From the NCBI GenBank assembly GCA_003427395.1, contig BFEA01000400.1, forward strand, positions 484,638 to 508,275: a stretch of 23,638 bases of DNA, written 5' to 3'. Positions 1 to 8,599 of the stretch are shown piece after piece. The notes under the pieces are model-generated. The model did not search any database, was not told the origin of the DNA, and worked only from the letters and a program-made list of their open reading frames with translations. This stretch comes from Chara braunii. Its lineage: Eukaryota > Streptophyta > Charophyceae > Charales > Characeae. Numbering within the stretch: position 1 is the first letter of the stretch; each line of letters begins with the position of its first letter. The position numbers were made by a program, and so were the translations under genes.

Positions 1-61
<61 letters not shown>

Positions 62-103
62 TCACCCACTCACTCACTCACAATCAATCAATCAATCAAT
101 CAA
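1..103. repeat. (CA)n microsatellite grading into CACT and CAAT repeats
   Basis: A pure CA dinucleotide run fills 1-56 and passes into CACT-type tetranucleotides (to about 80) and CAAT-type tetranucleotides (to about 103). The window begins inside the repeat, so its true length is unknown. Confidence 0.97.
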
Positions 104-832
104 ACCCCTTTTTTGAAGTTTTTCTTTATTTATTTTCAAATTTTGCATCTGCATTTTTTTTAAACACCTCATACCCATACAAAAAATAGAAATTCATTAC
201 TACAAAAATACAGGTGAACTCAGGGACCATATATCTCATGATAAAAAGTGACCAAAAAAAAATCCAGCTTTTTTTAATTTATTTATTTTTTATTTTCTTT
301 AAATCGAATTTAGTTTTTGATTTTTTAAAAATCCTAAACAAAGTCGGATTCCAAAAAAAAAAATATGGGGTTGTAGGGCTTAAAATTCCCTACAACCCCA
401 TATATATATATTTTTAACCTATTATTTAATTCAGGAAAATTCTGGTAAAATCGGGTCTGCGGCGCGGACCAGGTCGGCCGCGGACGCGGCCTCATCTGCG
501 TCCGCCATCCGAGATCGGACGCGCGGACGCGTCCGCCGGTGTTTCATAGCCCCTGGGGCGAGGTCCCACTAGCAACGGGATAGGATAGAAACGAGTTTGT
601 GGGGCTGTTGAGTGACCCAAATCCTGTCGTGCACTACTCGTGATCCCACGGTCAGTATTTTACATCTATTACCCGAAAAAGTAAGCAGATCTTCGTTCCC
701 CTTCTCCTCTCCTTAACAATGGGCATGCCCGTGCAAAGACAGCTTCCCGCCATAATCTTTTCAATCGGTTGGGGGTGTGGCCAACCCCAAACGAGGTTGG
801 GGTCGGCCTTAGCCCACTGGATAGAAGATTTT
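104..832. other. Non-coding flank: AT-rich block followed by a GC-rich block
   Basis: No convincing gene is visible. Positions 104-440 are very A+T rich with homopolymer runs. Composition then changes abruptly: about 455-540 is G+C rich and dominated by repeated GCGGACGCG/GCGTCCGC words in both orientations. A motif GGGGCGAGGTCCC at 555-567 is the reverse complement of GGGACCTCGCCCC at 1631-1643 and 2549-2561, so it may be an orphan end of a repeat. Short ORFs here have no recognisable domains. Confidence 0.6.
363..403. repeat. Perfect 16-bp inverted repeat (hairpin)
   Basis: ATATGGGGTTGTAGGG at 363-378 is matched exactly by its reverse complement at 388-403 around a 9-nt AT-rich loop. It lies in an AT-rich stretch and ends in a TATATATA run. 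It could be a small foldback element or a remnant of one; no gene is next to it. Confidence 0.85.
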
Positions 833-1293
833 GGGCCTCGCCGCACGGCACAAATAACGAAACGAAACGATCACCAGAGTCGCGAGGCCTCACGAAACCC
901 TGATCCACCGTTTCTCTTCGTTTTTTGCCTCACCGCCCCACAGCACACATGAAAACTCTCGCGACAACGCCCTGGCGAGAGTAGTGTGGGATTCACTTCA
1001 CTACGGTCCAAATTTGTGGACGCTACGGTCCAAGTTTTTGGATGGACCTCGGTTGGAGCGATGCAGCACACTCGTGAGATTTCGCAGCTCCTCCACCCTA
1101 CCAGCGGAGGACCTACGAGTTCGCGCGTGCTGCAGGCAGGGAGCAGTCGGCACGTTCGTGAGGGCTCGCGAACTTGGAGACTGACAGCATTTACGAGTTT
1201 TTCCTGACAGAGGTCGTGTGGGTGCTATGCGGCGACTGCTTCACGAAACTAAGTCGTTTTTTTTTTCGTTTCGTGCACCGTGCAGCGAGGCCC
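833..1293. mobile_element. Non-autonomous TIR element (MITE-like), TSD TTT
   Basis: The left end reads GGGCCTCGCCGCACGG. The right end, reverse complemented, reads GGGCCTCGCTGCACGG, which is 15 of 16 matches, followed on both sides by ACGAAACGAAA-like sequence. The 461-bp unit is flanked by TTT on each side (830-832 and 1294-1296), consistent with a 3-bp target duplication, although a T-run is weak evidence on its own. There is no transposase. GG-starting ends with 3-bp duplications suggest a PIF/Harbinger-like MITE. The ends match the cluster at 19.2-20.5 kb. Confidence 0.72.
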
Positions 1294-1896
1294 TTTCAGC
1301 ATTTTACTTGCTGTTGTGCAATTATCTCATTGGGTGGAGCCCTCCTTCAATCACGGAGTATATGGAGGGTGTCAGGATCACTGCTGTCAGAAGTCGAGTT
1401 TATTCCAGAAAATGTGGCCGTTACTTTGTTCACTGCTTTTGCAACCACCTCCATCAGATCGTTTGTGATCTGATGGCTGGGAAGCATGCTGCTGTGATTT
1501 CCGGTGGGAAGTCTCTTTTTTTTTTTGGCCTTTTTCCTGTTTTCTCAGCCCAGAAATTCGTAATGAACGTGTCTGGCCGCTGCCACTCAGTGTCACACTG
1601 GATCGGCCACACTCCTACCCTACTGGTAATGGGACCTCGCCCCCGGAGTGAATTCCAAGCCGTCCACCATGCAACGTGGAGAGGTTGATAGAAAAACTCT
1701 GTTTTCGAAAAAAAAGAAAGAAAGAAAAAAAAAACGCTGTTTTCAAAAAAAAAGAAAGAAAAAAAAAAAAACGCTGTTTTGTAGGCTGGCAGCCTACGGT
1801 AGGGCCCTGCTATGCGCGTGGTAACGAAGCACGAACAGAACCCAGACTCGGACCACGTTCACGCTTTCCAACCAAGAAAAATAGCACTACGGTACA
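1294..1896. other. Non-coding, with purine-rich imperfect repeats
   Basis: No supported gene. Around 1685-1785 an A/G-only tract alternates with the word ACGCTGTTTT or a close variant, giving imperfect repeat units of roughly 40-45 bp. GGGACCTCGCCCC at 1631-1643 matches 2549-2561 and, inverted, 555-567. The ORFs across this stretch overlap the TIR element end and have no domain signature. Confidence 0.5.
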
Positions 1897-2025
1897 GTCT
1901 TCCCCCGAATACATCATTCGGTCATCATAGCTGAATTTAGACTGAAAGATACCCCAAATTCAGCTATAATGACCGTACGTTGTGTTTTCAGCTATAATGA
2001 CCGAACGATGTATTCGGGGGAAGAC
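1897..2025. mobile_element. Small foldback element with 39-bp arms and a third internal arm copy
   Basis: The left arm (1897-1935) and right arm (1987-2025) are reverse complements over 39 bp with two mismatches; they begin GTCTTCCCCCGAATACATC on their outer sides. A third partial copy, TTCAGCTATAATGACCG at 1959-1975, lies between them in the same orientation as the right arm. It can pair with the left arm as well, with about 20 bp in common. No coding capacity. It resembles a MITE or foldback element, but no target duplication was identified, so the outer limits are uncertain. Confidence 0.65.
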
Positions 2026-2802
2026 GGACATGTGCACGACCCGTAGCACGACACTGACATGACACTCTGAGGGCATACCTGAGGCAGTTTCAGGTCACAT
2101 CGGAGAGGCCCACTACCCAAATGTACTTTTTGGTGACCCTTCTGTCAGTAGCCTGCGTGGCCGCGGGAAGACCACTTTTTTTTTTTTTCCAATGTATATA
2201 ATTTTAATTAAATTGGGGTTGAGGCCGGGGACCTCACAATTCGACCTGGGTCTGCTGCTGAAAAACAGGTTCAGCGTCCTCATATCTCAGGCTGGAAACC
2301 AGCTCCAGCCTCCTGTCTCTTGCTGGAAAGCAGGTCCAGCGTCCTCTGCCTCTGAGGAATTCTACAGAAGTAACCCCTCTAGATAGCTACACCGAAGCAA
2401 GGTCCCTAAGCAAAGAGGTTTCGAGAAATCTCCTGAATCTGGACATGTTTTAAGCAGAGATCCAGAAAAGCAGTTCAACATTGATTTTCTGCACCATTCC
2501 ACAAAAAAAGTACATATTCAGGCTTTCAATCCAATCCTCTTTGCTAGTGGGACCTCGCCCCCGCTATCCCAGAGAGGTGGTCTCAAATTACCTTTTCTAT
2601 TTCTCCCCTCCCCCCCCCTCTGAGTTAGGTATTTCAAGAAATGTCAGGGCCTCAGTTCTCTGAGGCACAAATGTCAGGACCCCGACTCTTGTCTTTTGTG
2701 GACGCAGAACTCGTCTGTGACTGCACGGGCATCGAAAGGGTGGACACAGAACTCGTCTGTGACTGCACGGGCACCCAAAGGGCACAAATACAGGGTACCA
2801 GG
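2026..2802. other. Non-coding stretch with short repeats
   Basis: No supported gene. It contains T and C homopolymers (2175-2189 and 2607-2619 approximately), a duplicated word around CTGGAAAGCAGGTCCAGC/CTGGAAACCAGCTCCAGC at 2290-2340, and the tandem repeat listed separately at 2698-2781. Confidence 0.5.
2698..2781. repeat. 42-bp tandem duplication
   Basis: Two adjacent 42-bp copies (2698-2739 and 2740-2781) start GTGGACGCAGAACTCG and GTGGACACAGAACTCG. They differ at only a few positions. ORFs run through on both strands because 42 is a multiple of three, but no protein family is recognisable. Confidence 0.9.
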
Positions 2803-3556
2803 GGGCTCGCCACACCACTCTCGAAATGTGTGAAAGACAAAAACGTGGCAGGCAGAATACCTTTCTCAGCCTTTTGGCCAAGGGCCTCGTTCATCCGCCA
2901 CGCGTGGCGGATGCGACTTCGTTCCACTGCATCTCCAATAGCCACGAAATGGACTCTGTCAGAATTAGGGTCTGAAATCACTTGGCCATGTGTCGCCAAG
3001 GCTTTCCATTTCGCCTGCCTGCAACGGCCCTTCGTGGAGGGCGCTACTTCTCACCCCTCCGCAAAATGCTTGGTGTGGCCATTGCCCCCGACACAGCGGT
3101 CCTGACAGTAGACCTGCTCTGTCCCCTAGTGTTGGCGAGTTTTCGCTGCACCTGGAGTGATTTCCAGTCCGAGTACATGGTGAAGAGAAGGCCACCACGG
3201 TTCCATTAGCTCTCCAACCGCCACAGTCCGGGGAGCAGGCCGGGACAGCAACCACAGCACACGTGGCGGTGGCTATGTCATGGAACCAAGAGCCGTTTTC
3301 CGCCAGAAAAATGCACTTTTCGGCCTCCCCAAGTCTCTCCACTGTTTGTGGCGGATGGCAAGTTACTGTAGTGGGACGAGGCCCTAAGATCAAGTGTAGT
3401 ATCTGTTCTGATCAGTTTAATATCTGATCCCTGGTCCATCAGACCATTGAAAAAAAAAAAAAAAAGAAGAAGAAGAAAGTTGCAGGTGCATCTGGCCATG
3501 TTCCAGCGGGAAGTTCAGTGTCATTTTCCACATTTCGAGAGTCGTGTGGCTATGCC
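2803..3556. mobile_element. Diverged TIR-MITE copy, split by a later insertion
   Basis: The left part (about 2803-2870) reads GGGCTCGCCACACCACTCTC and continues with a GAAAGACAAAAA word. The right part (about 3480-3556) contains a CATGTTCCAGC word and ends in CACATTTCGAGAGTCGTGTG. Both halves resemble, in order, the ~122-bp miniature element seen intact at 20260-20370 and split at 19238-20193. About 600 bp of other sequence, including the 2882-3384 unit, separates them. No clean target duplication was found, so the end points are approximate. Confidence 0.5.
2882..3384. mobile_element. Probable nested TIR element inside the split MITE
   Basis: The left end is GGGCCTCGTTCATCCGCCAC. The reverse-complemented right end is GGGCCTCGTCCCACTACAGT, followed about 14 bp later by the shared word CATCCGCCAC. 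The flanks are CAA (2879-2881) and TAA (3385-3387), a near-match for a 3-bp duplication. The left end contains a perfect 22-bp palindrome at 2892-2913 centred on ACGCGT. No transposase is visible. Confidence 0.45.
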
Positions 3557-4687
3557 TCAAACGCCAGAGATATTCGTGACTTTATTTATTTATTTATTTT
3601 TTCACTCGATGGAAATTTTGTTTCGAACGGGCCCGGTGCCCAAGGCTTACATCAACATAGCAAAGAATAAGATGAAAATAACAGAGGGCAACTGGCCTCG
3701 GGTGCACTCCCCATCCTGAGCCATCCCCCTGTAGAAAACCAGAAAACAAAAACGCTGCTCAAAAAACTAATTCCTAATACCACCTAAGTGCCATAAGAAC
3801 TCAAAGAAACGGCAAAACACCGAAAATCATATCACGAAAAAACTATGGCGAACACAACCACCAAACCCCACAACTAAAACCTAAAACGAAGGAAAACCTA
3901 TCGAAAGCCATGAAACAAAAACGCTACTCAACAATCGAATTCCTAATACTACTCAGATACCATAAAAACTCAAAAAACAGAACAGAAGCACCAGAGCTGA
4001 TATCACCAAAGCGTCCATTGAGCAAAACCTAAGCATGTCGAAACCATTCCCCAAACCATCGGAACCCACGGAGAAACAAAAACATACCGACTGAAAAAAA
4101 AACTAAAGCCAAAAAACAACTCAATCTCAGAGAATAAATGCGAACAACCAAGAAACCCTAACCTACCGTACCACAAACCAGCCAATCCTAAAACGCCAAA
4201 GAGCAACACAATATCAGAGGCCAAACATGAACAATCAAGTAACCCGACACGTAATTAGCTCCGTGTGCACTGTTTCGCCGAATAGCTCCGACTCTCTTGC
4301 CAAAGCAACCAATACTCACCACGCGATGAACGACCAGAGATAACCGCTCAGGAAAATAGCTCACAGGCCCACTCTCTTTCAAAATAGGGAACAAGCGCGC
4401 ACAGGCCATGCCCACTCTCTTTCAAAGTAGGGAACAAACCCGCCCAACTGCCCACTCCCTTTCAAGTAGAAAGCAGGTAATCATGCAAAACCACTTGTCC
4501 TGAAACGCTGGCAATTCGCGACATAGTGAAGTCCAAGATGCAAAAAGAGTTGAAGCAGACGAATCACACCACGCTCCATGTATTGTCTTCAAATCTCTGG
4601 CCAGATGCACCATGGGTGCCCTGGTCATAGCTCCATATAGCGTATTGCGGGCGGCGAAGAAAACCATGCAGCACCGCTACGCCCAGT
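3557..4687. repeat. Non-coding, with a diverged ~170-bp direct repeat and a ~42-bp tandem repeat
   Basis: An A-rich segment at about 3735-3835 recurs at about 3905-4005. Shared words are ACAAAAACGCT, TTCCTAATAC, CCATAA and AACTCAAA in the same order. A weaker third start lies near 4072. Further on, CCCACTCTCTTTC at 4368 and 4411 and CCCACTCCCTTTC at 4451 mark three imperfect units with periods of 43 and 40 bp. Minus-strand ORFs here are T-rich translations without domains. No gene is supported. Confidence 0.6.
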
Positions 4688-4924
4688 TGTGACGCGATAA
4701 CCTCACGCCCTGTGTTGTCTTCCGTTCGGAGTGCTAAGGGTGCGGAAAGAAGGCCCAGGAAAACAGCAAGATGGGGTGTGCCAAGGATTTTTGGAAATTG
4801 AGTGTGGGGACACAGACAGAACTGAAATCCCCCGTGTTGGTCCGATGAAGTAAGTCAGTTGCTTTCGCACGTCGCGGAATGCGCGCGCGGGCACGGCGCG
4901 AAAAGAGAAAAATCCAAATTCAAT

Positions 4925-5467
4925 CTAAAAAGTATTGTCGACTTCCCACCGCGCTACGGCTCTTCGTTTAGAGCGAAAGGGCTTCGGTACACTCCGCGTG
5001 TCCTGTTTCCGTATCAAGTCCCGACGTCGCTCGTTGGTCAGTTCCGAGTCTGACGTGGAGGGTCTCAGTCGCGTGGCTCTTTCCTTGTGCTCGTCTTCAC
5101 TCCGTATTCGGTAGTGAAAGCCCTTTGACTCGTAGCGATCGAAACGTTGGCACTCAGTGCACAGGGTTCGAGGCCAATGCGGCGCCACTGCCGTCCACGC
5201 AATGACGATTAGCTCCTTAAATGGCAACAATATTGAGTAAGGCGGGAAGTGCGTATCGACAATGACAAAGCCCGCGTCCACGAATCCAGAGCAACGATTT
5301 TCGGGAGGGAAGTAATACCGCCCGCCGATCCGTGCGACGGCTTCTCGTACGTCCCACTCACAAACACGTGTCCTTTCCTCATTGTAAGGGAAGGGGCGCG
5401 TTGGCGTGGGAGACACGCAAGGCTGGCGCCCAATCGAGGTGCGCCCGTCAGTCCACATGTCAATCAA
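4925..5467 (-). CDS. Hypothetical LTR-internal ORF (possible leader 'ORF0'), 180 codons
   Basis: An uninterrupted minus-strand ORF runs in the sense direction of the element, near the 3' end of the LTR. In the 5' LTR the same position would lie upstream of the PBS and gag, so the product would be encoded ahead of Gag. The sequence is compositionally ordinary, with a hydrophobic middle (around residues 65-90) followed by a HWPRTLCTECQRF segment containing a CxxC pair. The C-terminal third is Arg-rich. I recognise no family. The copy in the 5' LTR has two in-frame TGA codons. It may be a chance ORF in G+C-rich DNA; presence in both LTRs is not independent support, because LTRs are identical at insertion. 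Confidence 0.35.
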   Translation of the reverse strand: MIDMWTDGRTSIGRQPCVSPTPTRPFPYNEERTRVCEWDVREAVARIGGRYYFPPENRCSGFVDAGFVIVDTHFPPYSILLPFKELIVIAWTAVAPHWPRTLCTECQRFDRYESKGFHYRIRSEDEHKERATRLRPSTSDSELTNERRRDLIRKQDTRSVPKPFRSKRRAVARWEVDNTF

Positions 5468-6488
5468 TCGGAATGAGTTTGCAAAAAACTCGGGACGTCA
5501 TCAAGAAGCACAATCGTAAAAACCAACTAACATTTTCCTTCCTTTCGACACGAGGGAAGCATCTTACAGAGCCCGTACAACCATGCAATAATCGGGTTGG
5601 AGTTTCGAGGGATCAACCCGCGACTCAGGTTCAGCAGGCCAGATCGATAAAAATCCGAGGCGCCTGGCTCTTTCGAGGCTGCCTCACAGACTGGCTGCAG
5701 ATGTCGTGCAGCATAAGGCAAGTGGCATGCGCAGTGCATTTCAGAACGACAGATCTAAACATTCTTGCATTCTCGAACAAGATCCCGTCGAGCTCTGGGT
5801 CTAATCAACGCAAAAAATTCACATACAAGCATTTTCTATGCATACATCCACTGTGGAAGGTGCGAAAATGACAATGGTGCACAAATCAGAAATAAATCGG
5901 GGGATTGTACACACGCATCCACCGTTCACAAGACAAGATGATTGAGTTCCTTTGCATCTGGAGATTACCCAGGAAACTAATGGAAGAGTTTCTGAAGAAG
6001 TTATTCTTCGCAGGAAATCACAAGGGTTCACTTCGGTTCACAGGAGAGAGAGAGAAAGAGAAGAGATGGGTGAGAAGTGTCGAGACAAAAGACACTGGAA
6101 TCCGACAAGGGAACGCTCGGCTTCACAGCCATGAACTCACACCAAGAAATGATCCGCAATCATGAAGGCGCATTCGCCGTGAAATTCCAATATGGCCCTG
6201 GGCCAATCATCCAGTCAACTCTAATTACCGCTCCGCATACCCGCCCCGACGATCCCGGTCATCACGTGCTAACTTCCGCCGCTGCGATCGTCACCCCGCT
6301 GACGCAAACTCGACTCGGCTTGCCCGGATCCCACAGTCCGTCGTAGCGATCAAGCGCGCAACCAGTCAGCCTACAGTCAGACCGTCTGGACTTTTCGACT
6401 CACACCAAACGCATCGCCTAGCCACTGCTTCCCGGAAGCTGGCTTGAGAGGAGAAAACGTAAGAGAGATTTGCGTGCGCGCTTGCGAA

Positions 6489-6496
6489 ATTTATAG
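6489..6496 (-). promoter_or_regulatory. Putative TATA box of the LTR promoter
   Basis: The minus strand reads CTATAAAT here, in otherwise G+C-rich surroundings and in the sense orientation. It would place transcription start roughly 900 bp into the LTR, upstream of the LTR ORF. The aligned site in the 5' LTR (about 18211-18217) reads GTACAAAT, so the match is lost there. This is motif-level evidence only. Confidence 0.3.
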
Positions 6497-7366
6497 TTGC
6501 GAGAAGGAAGTAAGACGGGGGCGAAGACAGAGGGGAAATCGAGGTGTAAGAGAAGAAGATTCAGTGAGGGGTGCTCAAGGGAAACCATGTTGATCCTTCG
6601 GAACCCAATGTTCGACCAATCAGATTCGTCGCGCAATAGGAAGATCCTCTTACTCGAAGGATCAACCGGGCTTCGCGAGTCAAGGTTGAAGAGCGAGAAG
6701 GAAAGAGGCGCGAGAAGGAAAGAGGCGCGAGAAGCAGCACGAGATGGGTCCAAGATTCAGATGATCAAGAAAGGGAAAACATGCGCGCAAAGAGCAGAAA
6801 GAGGGAAAACAGTTGCGATATGAGAAGAAGAGGGGGAAGGGAGAGAGAAGAGAGCACAGGGGAAGAATGACGCGGGAAATAAGGAGGAGGAAGCTCGCAT
6901 GCGCAGCGCCGACAACAAAAGAAAAAAGCACCAAAACAGTTACAGCTTGCCTACGTCCTAAACCCATTCAAAAATTGAAATCACCATATCCACGCGCGCG
7001 AAAGTCGACGCGGTAAAAGGAAGTCCTATGCCTGTCCGTATTCTCACAAAATTCCTAGAGTTTTCTCCAACGTGACCGAGAACATTCATGCACAAAGAGG
7101 ACACGTCGGGTTTCGCTTATTCCGGAACTCCTAACTATCGAGCCCGATTCATAGTGCGCTCGCTAAGGCGCACACAATTTCCCATGCATTTCCCGAAGTA
7201 CAAAAAAGCATAATTCCAAGAATCAATAGAACCTCCGAAAAAATGGGGGCCTAAACAAGGCAACTGAAATCAAGAAACGCGACGGGGGCTTTGTTGGGTC
7301 AGTATGATACAAAAGAGGGAATTGAGTGAAGGGGTACGAAAGATAGCACGGGGTCAGGAAGTGGTT

Positions 7367-7382
7367 CGTCACATATGTGACG
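7367..7382. repeat. 16-bp perfect palindrome across the 3' LTR/internal junction
   Basis: CGTCACATATGTGACG spans the inner end of the left LTR (CGTCACA) and the first internal bases (TATGTGACG). The internal side repeats the TGTGACGCG word that also starts the LTR at 4688. A polypurine tract would be expected immediately internal to this junction on the minus strand, but none is seen. Confidence 0.8.
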
Positions 7383-8133
7383 CGCAGGGGATTCCAAAAC
7401 TATGCAATCTCCTGATTGCATGAAACCTTGAACAAAGGAAGTGAGAGGAGACGAAGAAGCAGGAAGAGGAGCACAATCCATGTCAACAGAGAAAACTGAG
7501 TCGGGATGTGGGTTGGCGACAACATCAGTGGCAAGATCTCCGTGATATATGCCGGCTCGTGCTGTTTCGGATCCCATCCTCCGTAGTCCTGTCATATGCA
7601 ACCCCCTGCCCTGCAATCTGCGGAGGCTGTCCAGGTGGCACCATCATGGTCCTTTAGGTCTCCGTGTGCTCTGCACTCCTAGTAGTCCAGGGCAATCCGT
7701 CAAATCAGAGCATGTGTTGACGTCATCGTCAATGACGTGATCTTCGTGAAACTGCTGATCCGTGTTGCTCGGGGGACACGTGTCGATCTCTCCAGTCGAT
7801 CGCCACAGAGAGACTTCCATATGCCGCTTACCGTAAAAACGAGTGTGGATGTCATCCAGTGTGGCAAGCCAAACCACCTAATCCCTCAGAACGGTCATTG
7901 ACAAGAAGAGGGTGGGATGCGCCGCCGTTGCGACACGTGGCAGGTACAAGTGCCGTGTGGGAATGGGAAAATAGACATTGTACAGGGAGGGGTGCCAACG
8001 GGGAGGATTTGGAGGAAGTGGTGGTAAAAAGCGGTCAATCCCTTCCACTGTCACTGAAGGCTCCTTGTAGCGGATGATCCGGTGGAAGAGGGGAAATCGG
8101 TCGCCGCTGTGAGGGAGGGAGGCGAGATAGTCA

Positions 8134-8431
8134 GGGTAGAGAGTGGAGAAAGTGCGAAAGAGCGCCCGCGCGAAATAGCTCGTGATTGCGGCATGCGGGG
8201 ATGGTCCCTGTGATCACGCAGTAGACTTCTACTGCGTTGCTTTGCTCCCACGCCGCACTAAACCTGTCTCTTATACACATCTAGATGTGTATAAGAGACA
8301 GGGGTAGAGAGTGGAGAAAGTGCGAAAGAGCGCCCGCGCGAAATAGCTCGTGATTGCGGCATGCGGGGATGGTCCCTGTGATCACGCAGTAGACTTCTAC
8401 TGCGTTGCTTTGCTCCCACGCCGCACTAAAC
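8134..8431. repeat. Exact 130-bp direct duplication around an adapter (artefact)
   Basis: 8134-8263 and 8302-8431 are identical over 130 bp, separated only by the 38-bp adapter palindrome at 8264-8301. In a region whose real repeats show percent-level divergence, a zero-difference duplication centred on a library adapter is best explained by a mate-pair read carrying the circularisation junction having been built into the contig. Confidence 0.95.
8264..8301. other. Nextera mate-pair junction adapter (two Tn5 mosaic ends head to head)
   Basis: CTGTCTCTTATACACATCT occupies 8264-8282 and its exact reverse complement occupies 8283-8301. This 19-bp sequence is the Tn5 hyperactive mosaic end used in Nextera kits, and the inverted pair is the mate-pair circularisation junction. 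It is a residue of sequencing, not part of the genome. Confidence 0.98.
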
Positions 8432-8599
8432 AAAAGGACATGCAAACAGAAGACAGGAGTTGCGCATTGAAGGGAAGGATGGGGATGGACGGTGACGGCG
8501 AGGCGGGTGGAGTAGAAGTGGTGGAAGGTATTGGGAGGGAAGGGGTTGCGAGTGAAGGTGACGGGGGTAGAGATTTGACAGACTCGGAGGGTGAGGTAA

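Larger units (their letters stand above)
4688..7373 (-). repeat. 3' LTR of the Ty3/Gypsy element
   Basis: This aligns end to end with 16395-19105. Read on plus, the outer end is TGTGACGCGATAACCTCACG and the inner end is GTTCGTCACA, so the LTR has TGTGACG/CGTCACA ends of the usual TG..CA form. It differs from the other LTR by substitutions and by small indels: near 5685 (extra CTCACA), near 6050 (about 30 bp missing), near 6655 (about 28 bp missing) and near 6705 (a short tandem duplication). It carries an open 180-codon ORF and a TATA-like box, annotated separately. Confidence 0.9.
7374..8599 (-). other. Non-coding 3' tail of the retrotransposon (contains an assembly artefact)
   Basis: This lies between the stop of the extra ORF (8600) and the 3' LTR. 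No ORF here shows a domain. It includes TGACGTCA at 7718-7725 within a small inverted repeat (ACGTCAT 7720-7726 with ATGACGT 7732-7738), a bZIP-type palindrome of unknown relevance. The true length is about 1.06 kb once the 168-bp artefactual insertion at 8134-8431 is discounted. Confidence 0.6.

Noticed and set aside
1218-1688. Plus-strand ORF of 156 codons
   Set aside because: It starts inside the 833-1293 TIR element and runs into unrelated flank, with no recognisable family.
5332-5871. Plus-strand ORF of 179 codons in the left LTR
   Set aside because: It is antisense to the element, has no domain, and overlaps the opposite-strand ORF. It is probably a by-product of low stop density.
8264-8301. 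A natural Tn5-like or IS50 insertion
   Set aside because: Only the engineered 19-bp mosaic end is present, twice, head to head, with no transposase, between exact 130-bp copies. This is a library adapter.
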